DNA from: Nocardia anocheti
GTDB lineage: Bacteria; Actinomycetota; Actinomycetes; Mycobacteriales; Mycobacteriaceae
Direction of reading: 5' to 3'
Assembly (NCBI RefSeq): GCF_029675105.1
Contig: NZ_JAQQFV010000002.1
Location: 682,001-746,000, forward strand
Length of the DNA: 64,000 bases
This document shows positions 54,487 through 64,000 of the stretch, piece after piece. A program made the translations under genes and the position numbers. How positions within the stretch are numbered: position 1 is the first letter of the stretch; the number at the start of each line of letters is the position of its first letter. A model generated the notes under the pieces. The model was not told the DNA's origin, did no database searches, and saw only the letters and a list, made by a program, of their open reading frames with translations.

Positions 54487-55647
54487 GTGGATGCGCGTTC
54501 GCTTGCGCTGGTCCGCGCCGATTTCCGCGGGGTGTCGGAGGCACCGGGCGGTCCCGAGCGGCTGATCAGCGCGTTCTACGGTCACCTGTTCGCGCAGGAC
54601 CCGAGGCTGCGGGAGCTGTTCCCGCCCGCGATGGACATGCAACCCAAGCGGCTCGTCACGGCGCTGCAGTTCGTCCTCGACAATCTCGAGGACTTCGACC
54701 GCGCGCAGAAATTCCTCGAGCAACTGGCTCGCGACCACCGCAAATACGGGGTCGAGGCTGATCACTACGACATGGCGGGCCGCGCGCTGCTCGGCGCGCT
54801 GCGCACCTACCACGGCAATCGCTGGACCCGCGAGCTGCACGAGGGCTGGAGCGACATCACCATCCTCGTCTCGGCGTCGATGGCGATCGGCGCGAACGAG
54901 GACAAGTCGCAGCCGTACTGGGACGCGACGGTCGTGGGACACCGCCGGGTGCTCGACGATCTGGCGATCGTGCGGCTACAGGCCGACGGGCCGATCCCGT
55001 TCAAGGCGGGCCAGTACGTGCCGGTCGCCATTCCGCAGCGGCCGAATATGTGGCGCTACTACTCCCCCGCCATTCCGGCCAATCCGTATGGCGAGGTCGA
55101 GTTCCATGTGCGGCGGATCAGCGGTGGCTGGGTGAGCCCGGCGATCGTCAACGACACCAAGGTGGGCGACCGGTGGAAGATCGCTGGGCCGCTCGGCGGG
55201 TTGCACGTGGACCGGGAATCGGGTCGCGACGTGCTGCTCATCGGTTCGGGGACGGGTATCGCGCCACTGCGCGCGCAGCTGATCGAGATGAGTCAGCGCG
55301 GGATCAATCCGCGGGTGCACTTCTTCGTCGGCGGCCGGTATCCGGGCGACCTGTACGACGTGAACAACATGTGGCAGCTCTCGCAGTCGAACCCGTGGCT
55401 GACGGTGGTGCCGGTGTGCGAGGAGGACACCAATCCCTGGTGGTATCCGCAGGATTCGGCCGAGCCGCCGGTCGGCATGCATCGGCGGCTGATCGGTAAT
55501 CTGGGTGCGGTGGTGACCAGCTTCGGCAACTGGGCCGACCGGCAGATCCAGATCGCCGGGTCGCCGCGGATGATCGCCGACACCCGCCGGGCGCTCATCC
55601 GGGCGGGCACACCCAGCCAGATCATCGCCGCCGATCCCGTCGGCTGA
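54487..55647 (+). CDS. Type II flavohaemoglobin (Rv0385-like) 1
   Basis: 386 residues from a GTG with AAAGGGAG upstream. Globin domain (1-145) with the proximal histidine H84 in LARDHRKYGV; FAD-binding barrel (about 150-245) with MWRYYSPA; NAD domain (about 250-386) with IGSGTGIAPLRAQ. Type II flavohaemoglobins such as M. tuberculosis Rv0385 lack the usual haem-pocket features and were linked to D-lactate oxidation rather than NO dioxygenation; that role is transferred by family. 14 bp before the globin-less paralogue. Confidence 0.88.
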   Translation: MDARSLALVRADFRGVSEAPGGPERLISAFYGHLFAQDPRLRELFPPAMDMQPKRLVTALQFVLDNLEDFDRAQKFLEQLARDHRKYGVEADHYDMAGRALLGALRTYHGNRWTRELHEGWSDITILVSASMAIGANEDKSQPYWDATVVGHRRVLDDLAIVRLQADGPIPFKAGQYVPVAIPQRPNMWRYYSPAIPANPYGEVEFHVRRISGGWVSPAIVNDTKVGDRWKIAGPLGGLHVDRESGRDVLLIGSGTGIAPLRAQLIEMSQRGINPRVHFFVGGRYPGDLYDVNNMWQLSQSNPWLTVVPVCEEDTNPWWYPQDSAEPPVGMHRRLIGNLGAVVTSFGNWADRQIQIAGSPRMIADTRRALIRAGTPSQIIAADPVG

Positions 55648-55661
55648 GTCAAGGAGCGCTC

Positions 55662-56417
55662 GTGAGCGAGTTTCCCGATCCCGCGTGGACGGCGACCGTC
55701 GTCGGTCATCACCGTCTGCGCAACGACCTGGCCGTGATCCGGTTGATCGGCGATTTCGTGCCGTTCGCGGCGGGCGGGTCGGTCGAGGTGGAGGTGCCGC
55801 AGCATCCCGGCGTGCGTCGGCGGTACTCCCCCGCGCTGCCGCCCTCGCTGGACGGGAAGCTGGAATTCCATGTGCGCACGGTGCCCGGCGGGTGGTGCTC
55901 GGATTCGATCGTGAGCGACACCAAGCCCGGTGATCAGTGGCGAATCCACGCGCCGCACGGGGTTTTCTGGATCGATCCCGAGGCGACGGAGGTCGTCATG
56001 ATCGCCGGTGGCACGGGATTGGCGCCCATGCGCGCGCAGATTCTCGACCTCGCCCGCCGCGAAACCCCGCCCCGCACTTACCTTTTCTACGGCGGACGCT
56101 CTCCCCGCGACCTCTACGCCTCGGACATGCTTTTCCTCCTGGCGGGGGAATTGCCCTGGCTGACAGTCATTCCCGTGGTGGAAAGTGCCGACGATCCCGC
56201 CATTCGCGACGAATGGCACGAGCAGACGCGCTCCGATATCGGGTTCGCGCCCGAGGAGATGTTCTACGGGACACTCGCCGATGTCGCCGCCTCGCACGGA
56301 CCGTTCACGCAGCAGCGAGTGCTGGTGTGTGGGTCGCCCGCGATGGTGCGGACCACCGTCGACCGGCTGCTCGATACGGGAACACCCGCCGCGAACATCA
56401 CCACCGAAGGGGCCTAG
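55662..56417 (+). CDS. Flavohaemoglobin-type reductase without globin domain
   Basis: 251 residues from a GTG with AAGGAGCG upstream. Only the FAD and NAD modules are present: RRYSPALP for FAD and IAGGTGLAPMRAQ for NAD, each aligning with the upstream protein's C-terminal 240 residues (VVGHHRLRNDLAVIRL parallels VVGHRRVLDDLAIVRL). It may be a paralogue born by loss of the globin, or a reductase partner. Shares the operon with the full-length protein (14 bp). Overlaps the SUFU gene's stop by 4 bp, convergent. Confidence 0.85.
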   Translation: MSEFPDPAWTATVVGHHRLRNDLAVIRLIGDFVPFAAGGSVEVEVPQHPGVRRRYSPALPPSLDGKLEFHVRTVPGGWCSDSIVSDTKPGDQWRIHAPHGVFWIDPEATEVVMIAGGTGLAPMRAQILDLARRETPPRTYLFYGGRSPRDLYASDMLFLLAGELPWLTVIPVVESADDPAIRDEWHEQTRSDIGFAPEEMFYGTLADVAASHGPFTQQRVLVCGSPAMVRTTVDRLLDTGTPAANITTEGA

Positions 56418-56989
56418 CGCGGGCTGAAGAGGTCTACCTCGGTCATCAGTTCGGTGAGGAAGTGGCCGGAGGGCATCGTGCGGGCTCGGGCGGTTTCGGA
56501 GTCGGTGAGGGGGACGACGTTCAGGATGCGGACGGTGGTGCCGTCGGCGTCGAAGATGTCCTGGGCGTCGGGGAACAGGGGGCCCGCGAACATCACTGTG
56601 CGGCAGTCGGGGAAGCCGGGGAAGTCGTCTTCGAGGGTCATCATGTGGCCCCAGCCGAGTTGTTGGTCGGTGATCCAGGGGTAGGCGGCGAGATTGGCCA
56701 TCAGCTGGGCGACGTCGGATTCCCACTCCGGGGTGGGATGTCCGCGCCAGGAGAACCGCAGTTCGGCCCGGCCACCGGCGCCCGGGCCCGGGGTCGCGGG
56801 CATCTCGCCCGCGGCCATGCCGACCGTGGCGAAGGTGGTCACCGGGATGCGCGGTGTCGGGCGATACACCAGTACGTCGATATGCCCGATCGGGCCGGGT
56901 CCGTCCTCGAAGACATAGCCCTCGTCCTCGGGACCGTACAGCTGCCAGACATCACGAAAAACCGCCCGTAACAACGGAGAAGCACCCAC
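56414..56989 (-). CDS. Suppressor-of-fused domain protein
   Basis: 191 residues from a GTG with GGAAGGG upstream. GHIDVLVYRPTP (about 35-46), TTFATVGMA and RAELRFSW match the SUFU family (PF05076). Bacterial members are widespread in toxin-immunity loci and stress genes; function here unknown. It stands between the two flavohaemoglobin units and is convergent with the globin-less reductase. Confidence 0.8.
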   Translation of the reverse strand: MGASPLLRAVFRDVWQLYGPEDEGYVFEDGPGPIGHIDVLVYRPTPRIPVTTFATVGMAAGEMPATPGPGAGGRAELRFSWRGHPTPEWESDVAQLMANLAAYPWITDQQLGWGHMMTLEDDFPGFPDCRTVMFAGPLFPDAQDIFDADGTTVRILNVVPLTDSETARARTMPSGHFLTELMTEVDLFSPR

Positions 56990-57101
56990 CGTGAACCCTT
57001 CCGACTCCCACCCGGCGTAGCCGGATCACCCTAGCAGCGGCGATCATCACCTCAGCCGGGCAATCGCCGAATGGTTGAGGAGGTTTCTCGGGAGTGAGGC
57101 C

Positions 57102-58271
57102 TCAGAACAGGGGGTCGTGGCGGATGGAGTCGGCTTGGGTGCCTGCGGCCATGAGGCGGAACTTGGTGGTTTGGACCATGGAGGGGGAGCCGACTATTTG
57201 GACGTCGCGGTCGGACCAGGGGCCGTAGGAGGCGACGACCTTGCCGATCTGGCCGGTCATGCGGGGTTCGAGGCCGGGGAGGTCGGTGGTGGGTTCGCCG
57301 GAATCGAAGTACCACCAGGGGTTTTCGTCGCTTTCGGTGACGGGGGTGACCGAGAGCCATTTGTTGGCGACGGCGAGTTGGCTGAGGACCTGTAGGTCGT
57401 AGAGGTCGCAGGGGTGGTGGCCGCCGACGAAGAGGTGGACCTTCGGGTTGACCCGGCGCTGGGCCATCGACATGATCTGCGCGCGCAGGGGGGCTATGCC
57501 GGTGCCGCAGCCGACCATGAGCATCTTGCGTTTGGTGTTGCGCGGGACGCCGAGGCCGCCGAGGGGGGAGCCGAGCTGCCACTGGTCACCGACGCTGGTG
57601 TGCGCGACCATCGCGGGACTCACCCAGCCGCCGAGCACACTGCGCACGTGGAATTCGATCTCGCCGTTGGCATTGGCGGGATTGGCCGGGGACAGGTAGC
57701 GCCACATCCGCGGCCGCGCGGGGATCTGCACGCTGAGGTACTGGCCCGCCGCGTATTCCATCGGCTGGTCGAGCTGCACCCGGATGATCGACAGATTGCG
57801 CAGCACCTCGCGGCATTCGACCACCGAGGCGGTCCACACCGCGGGGGTGGCCTCCTTCTCGGCGGCGCTGATCATGGCGCCGCTGATCATGGCCAGGCCC
57901 TCGTCCCAGGCGGTGGCGACCTCGTCGGTCCACATCTCGGTGCCCGCGAATTGACGCATGGCCGACTTCAGCGAATTGGCCACCGCGACATAGTGCGCGG
58001 GCTGCACACCGTACTTGCGATGGTCGCGTCCGAGCTGGGCCAGGAACGGCAGCAGCTTGTCCGGCTCTTCCAGCCGGTCGAGCGCGTAGCCGATCGCGGT
58101 GACCAGACGGTCGCGCTGGGCGTCCATGGCCGCCGGGAAGTAGTCACGGATCGGGGGGTAGTCCGTGAACAGGATCGAGTAGAACGACCTCGACAGCCGT
58201 TCGGACCCACCGTCTTCCGCAGCAACCGCCTTGAACGTGGTACGGATCAAAGCGACAGTCCGCGAATCCAT
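57102..58271 (-). CDS. Type II flavohaemoglobin 2
   Basis: 389 residues from the ATG at 58271 (a GTG three codons upstream is possible). Same three modules as the first: proximal histidine H84 in LGRDHRKYGV, FAD motif MWRYLSPANPANA, NAD motif VGCGTGIAPLRAQ. It is clearly diverged from the first copy (for example GLGVPRNTKRKMLM against HVDRESGRDVLLI), so both are probably maintained for different reactions or oxygen levels. Monocistronic, with a long upstream region. Confidence 0.87.
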   Translation of the reverse strand: MDSRTVALIRTTFKAVAAEDGGSERLSRSFYSILFTDYPPIRDYFPAAMDAQRDRLVTAIGYALDRLEEPDKLLPFLAQLGRDHRKYGVQPAHYVAVANSLKSAMRQFAGTEMWTDEVATAWDEGLAMISGAMISAAEKEATPAVWTASVVECREVLRNLSIIRVQLDQPMEYAAGQYLSVQIPARPRMWRYLSPANPANANGEIEFHVRSVLGGWVSPAMVAHTSVGDQWQLGSPLGGLGVPRNTKRKMLMVGCGTGIAPLRAQIMSMAQRRVNPKVHLFVGGHHPCDLYDLQVLSQLAVANKWLSVTPVTESDENPWWYFDSGEPTTDLPGLEPRMTGQIGKVVASYGPWSDRDVQIVGSPSMVQTTKFRLMAAGTQADSIRHDPLF

Positions 58272-58283
58272 ATGTGTCACAAC

Positions 58284-58885
58284 CTCGTTTCGCCATCGAA
58301 CGCAGTCCGCGCCGGCGAGTGACGGGCTGGGAGGACACTCGTCAGCAGCCGATGCGAGAAGTCTAGGCGAGGTTTGCCAGGTTCGGAATCGTACTCTTAA
58401 ACATCACGCGTGTAATTCTAAAAATACCAGGCAGGATGCGGCAGTATCCCTCAGAAACAGACCTGGCGACGGTAAAACGGCCATCAACATGACCGGACGC
58501 TTCCGCGATCTTCGGGGCATAACCGGCATACGCGACCCAATATGCCTGGTAGAGCGACTTTTCCGCTACAGCCACCGGACAGGCGACGGCGACGCGCCGT
58601 GCCATGACACGCGGGACATGCACACTGGAGCGTCCCGTGTGCAGTGTCGAAATACCCTTGCGCTGATCCGAATTCAGCGTCCCGCCAGCAAACATTTACC
58701 GGTTCCCCAGCATAAATCCGCACCTCACAGGGCTGGACCGGACCTTTCGGACAACAAGATCAGGAATAAAGAGGTTGCTGAATAATCACCAGCCGATCGC
58801 CGGTCATTGACCGAACACGAACGAACCCCCGGTCCGCATCCATCGCAATGGATATCGAACCGGGGGTTCGGCGTGACGAACGTTC
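58284..58885. other. Intergenic region with lowered GC, no supported gene
   Basis: About 600 bp between flavohaemoglobin 2 and hspR. Stretches such as 58390-58430 and 58740-58790 are AT-richer than the surroundings. Minus-strand frames at 58363-58695 and 58484-58723 have no domain or ribosome site. It must contain the flavohaemoglobin promoter; ACGCGTG around 58400 is a short palindromic element of unknown meaning. Confidence 0.5.
58822..58870 (-). terminator. Terminator of the dnaK operon
   Basis: 12-bp perfect arms CGAACCCCCGGT (58822-58833) and ACCGGGGGTTCG (58859-58870), 16 bases after the hspR stop, with an inner CATCCATCG/CGCAATGG part. A short TTCG tract follows on the minus strand. 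Confidence 0.75.
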
Positions 58886-59320
58886 TCAGCGCCGGTGACG
58901 CGGCTGCCACACCACCAGTGCGGTACTGCGCTGGGGCGGGGTCAGGTCGGGCCGGTATCCGGCCCGCAACCGCTCCAACTCCGCGCTCATCTCCTCGACG
59001 CGCTGCTGCAACGCCTCGACCTGGTTGGTGAGCTCGATGATGCGTTTGATGCCCGCCAGGTTGACGCCCTCGTCCTGCGACAACCGCTGCACTTCGCGCA
59101 GCAGTTCGACGTCGCGGGCCGAGTACCGGCGTCCGCCGCCCGAAGTGCGTTGGGGCGTGACCAGACCCAGCCGGTCGTAGGTGCGCAACGTCTGCGCGTG
59201 CATACCCGCCAGCTGGGCCGCCACCGAGATCATGAAGAACTCGGCGCGCGAGCCACCACCCGACGCGGACTTCGGACTATCGTGCCGATCTGCGCCTCTC
59301 CCGACGCCCTCCGTGGTCAC
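58886..59320 (-). CDS. hspR: HspR heat-shock repressor (MerR type)
   Basis: 144 residues. MerR helix-turn-helix (about 28-72: FFMISVAAQLAGMHAQTLRTYDRLGL, then GGGRRYSARDVELL), coiled-coil with LTNQVEALQQRVEEMSAELERL, and the C-terminal STALVVWQPR conserved in actinobacterial HspR. It represses the operon by binding HAIR elements with DnaK as co-repressor. Last gene of dnaK-grpE-dnaJ-hspR; the region before ATG lies 41 bp after dnaJ. Confidence 0.95.
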   Translation of the reverse strand: MTTEGVGRGADRHDSPKSASGGGSRAEFFMISVAAQLAGMHAQTLRTYDRLGLVTPQRTSGGGRRYSARDVELLREVQRLSQDEGVNLAGIKRIIELTNQVEALQQRVEEMSAELERLRAGYRPDLTPPQRSTALVVWQPRHRR

Positions 59321-59361
59321 GCTGCGCTACCTCCTCCGGGCGCTGAGCTCGATGCGCGGCA

Positions 59362-60549
<1,188 letters not shown>

Positions 60550-60570
60550 CGGGCATCTCCTCCTCTCGCC

Positions 60571-61130
60571 TTATTCGTTGTCGGCGTCGGCATCCGGATC
60601 CGATGCCTCGGCGTCCTCGGCGTCGGTTACCCCGACGAGTGCGTGCCGAAGCACGCGCTCGCCGAACCGATAGCCCTTGCGCATGACCAGACCGATCACC
60701 GGATCCGAACCGGAACCCTCGTGCTGCACGGCCTCGTGCAGCGTCGGGTCGAAGGGCTCGCCCACGGCGCCGAACTCGACGAGACCCTGCTTGGTGAGCG
60801 CGGTCTCGAGCTTGTCGGCGACGGACTTGAGCGGGCCCGCCTCCAGGTCGCCGTGCGCCCTGGCCCGGTCCAGATCGTCGAGCACGCCGAGCAGTTCGTT
60901 GACCACCGACGCCTTGGCGGCGTCGATGTTGGCCTGCCGGTCGCGCTCGACGCGGCGGCGGTAGTTCGCGTATTCCGCGGTCAACCGCTGCAGGTCGGCC
61001 GTGCGCTCGGCCAGCTCGTCGCTGACCGGCGCCTCGGTCTCGGCGTCGAGAACGTCCGCCTCCGCCTCGGCGGGGGCGTCGGTGTCCTCGACGATGTCTT
61101 CGATCAACTCCTCCCCGGAGTTGGCCTCGG

Positions 61131-61134
<4 letters not shown>
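60571..61134 (-). CDS. grpE: GrpE nucleotide exchange factor
   Basis: 187 residues from a GTG. An acidic disordered N-terminus (about 1-40), a long coiled coil from about 45 to 90 ([20 protein letters not shown]) and the beta domain with [10 protein letters not shown] and [18 protein letters not shown]. It overlaps dnaK by GTGA (4 bp), showing coupling. Confidence 0.96.
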
Positions 61135-62993
<1,859 letters not shown>

Positions 62994-63095
62994 AGTGATT
63001 TCCTCCTGTTTGGACGTTCTAGGGCAATAGTCTCGAGCAACGCTGAGCGTGGTGGGCTCAATCCTGCCTCCGGGCCCTGCCGGAGTCAACCCAGA

Positions 63096-63116
63096 CTTGA
63101 GTCTGCTTCACTCAAC
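63096..63116 (-). promoter_or_regulatory. HAIR (HspR) operator before dnaK
   Basis: CTTGAGT-N7-ACTCAAC (63096-63116) matches the HAIR consensus CTTGAGT-N7-ACTCAAG at 13 of 14 arm positions. Located about 103 bp before the dnaK ATG. Same repressor-binding logic as the site before clpB. Confidence 0.92.
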
Positions 63117-63346
63117 CTTGTTGATCAGGACAACCAGCAGCTGCGACGATCCATTCCCGCCGCCGCGAAAAAATTTCCCACCCCCTGCCGAACCCTAGCC
63201 ATTCTTGCGCGGCCTGGACTCAACCGCGACGGGCGATGCTCGATCGTGACGGAACCTGTGGGCGGATGAGACCGGACGGTCGCCCCGAATTTTGGGGGCA
63301 TCCGTGGAGGGGTGGTGAGCGGGGGTGAACCGCTATTTTCGACAGC

Positions 63347-63616
63347 ATGCGTGGATCTATGGGCAAGGTTCGGTGGCGGCGAGCGCTCGGCGGGGCGGCC
63401 GTGGCCGCAGCGATGACCGGCGGCGCGCTGCTCGGCACCGGCACCGCGGCGGCCGACGCCGGTGCGGTCGCCGACGACGGCTGCACCTTCTCCTCGGTGG
63501 GCGGCTCGTGCAGCGATCCCGGACCGGTCGGGCACGCGCTGATCGCGCTCAAGGAATTCGCCAAGAGCCTCGGGTACGGCACCGGCAGTTCCTCGGGCAC
63601 CGCCTACTTCATCTGA
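63347..63616 (+). CDS. Small secreted protein
   Basis: 89 residues. Basic N-terminus MRGSMGKVRWRR, hydrophobic core LGGAAVAAAMTGGALLGTG and a cleavage-type TAAADAG (about residue 37), leaving about 52 residues with two cysteines (DDGCTFSSVGGSCSD) likely to form one disulfide. Start could also be ATG at 63359. No family recognised. Divergent from the dnaK operon. Confidence 0.75.
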   Translation: MRGSMGKVRWRRALGGAAVAAAMTGGALLGTGTAAADAGAVADDGCTFSSVGGSCSDPGPVGHALIALKEFAKSLGYGTGSSSGTAYFI

Positions 63617-63686
63617 GGGGTTTCCGGATTTGGGCGGGCCTGATGTGCACTAGTCGCGAGAGGGAGCAGGCCCGCCCACTCGACGG

Positions 63687-64000
63687 TCAGGTCGCCGGTT
63701 CCAGGCTCGCCAGGGACTGCTCGGCGTAGCGGCGCAGCGCGGCGACGGCGGTCAGCTGACGTTCCAGCGTGCCGATGCGCTGCGCCCGGTGCGACGCCTC
63801 GGCATTCGCGGCTTCCTGTGCGGCGGTGAGGGATTCGTCGATCGAGCGCAGGCTGCGTTCGGCGATGCCCGCGTAGTGGTCGCGCAGGGACCGGTGGATG
63901 CGGTGCATGCGGTCCTTGGAATCCTTGCCAGCCTGGAAGGCGACGTCGTCGAGGAAACGGCGCACGGCGTTCTTGGCCTCGCCGCGCCGACGGGTCATCC
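63687..64000 (-). CDS. C-terminal part of a dynamin-like GTPase (IniA/IniC-like), cut by window edge
   Basis: The frame is open through the right edge; an ATG at 63998 is probably internal. About 103 residues are visible: charged, helical, with FLDDVAFQAGKDSKDRMHRIHRSLRDHYAGIAE and a final RIGTLERQLTAVAALRRYAEQSLASLEP, as in the C-terminal end of mycobacterial IniA/IniC-type proteins (also near dnaK there). Similarity was judged by eye, with no GTPase motif in view. Confidence 0.6.
   Translation of the reverse strand, partial: MTRRRGEAKNAVRRFLDDVAFQAGKDSKDRMHRIHRSLRDHYAGIAERSLRSIDESLTAAQEAANAEASHRAQRIGTLERQLTAVAALRRYAEQSLASLEPAT

Noticed and set aside
58365..58383. Possible second iron box upstream of flavohaemoglobin 2
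   Set aside because: Only about 10 of 19 positions match the consensus and no palindrome is present.
58484..58723. Cysteine-containing 79-codon minus frame
   Set aside because: No ribosome site and no conserved cysteine pattern; codon use unlike genes around it.

Overview
The window is high-GC actinobacterial DNA, most like Nocardia or a close mycolic-acid-producing relative (Corynebacteriales). The evidence is the G/C-ending codon use, frequent GTG/TTG starts, a SAM-IV riboswitch, an IdeR-type iron box, HspR/HAIR heat-shock control, PE/PPE/EspG-type ESX genes, DUF3558 lipoproteins, a TtfA-like mycolate transport factor and a gene order recalling Mycobacterium tuberculosis Rv0349-Rv0391. Species assignment is inference; no rRNA or tRNA gene was seen.

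Layout. 1-2.1 kb: metZ (cut by the left edge) and a rhodanese gene behind a SAM-IV riboswitch, then a small membrane protein. 2.2-10.5 kb: an FprA-type ferredoxin reductase behind an iron box, then an amidohydrolase, a DUF456 protein, alpha-methylacyl-CoA racemase, a MocR regulator, a DNA alkyltransferase and a hydrolase. 10.7-31.3 kb: a core block with purA, Rv0358/Rv0359-like genes, a glycosyltransferase, a FUSC protein, a DUF3151 gene, a 980-residue collagen-like membrane protein, a fused hydroxyacyl dehydratase, an NmrA/HxlR pair, an EmbR-like SARP-FHA regulator, fba, two DedA proteins, a GH76 enzyme and an RNA methyltransferase. 31.3-38.5 kb: a mostly minus-strand run of a KAS III-like enzyme, pyrE, an SDR, ttfA-like, a DUF5666 protein and clpB.

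38.7-58.8 kb is the accessory part. It opens with a quinone oxidoreductase and small genes. A contact-toxin locus follows (40.8-47.8 kb): a YbaB-like protein, a WXG100-like protein, a 1513-residue toxin with a His-Me finger nuclease tip, then three YezG-type immunity domains carried on two genes. Next come an Ltp-like superinfection-exclusion candidate, a HicA-like toxin-antitoxin pair with a multi-site operator, and an operon of DUF3558 lipoprotein, PE-like partner, PPE protein and EspG. The part ends with two type II flavohaemoglobins, a globin-less reductase paralogue and a suppressor-of-fused protein. Base composition falls visibly at the toxin tip and immunity genes and again at 58.4-58.8 kb.

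58.9-64 kb: the dnaK-grpE-dnaJ-hspR chaperone operon, with a near-perfect HAIR operator before dnaK, a small secreted protein and the tail of a probable dynamin-like (IniA/IniC) GTPase. clpB carries its own HAIR site, so HspR probably links the two loci across the accessory region.

The most interesting system is the ESX-type nuclease toxin with its immunity array. Next are the collagen-like protein, whose repeats lie on the predicted cytoplasmic side, and the toxin-antitoxin operator overlapping a leaderless start.
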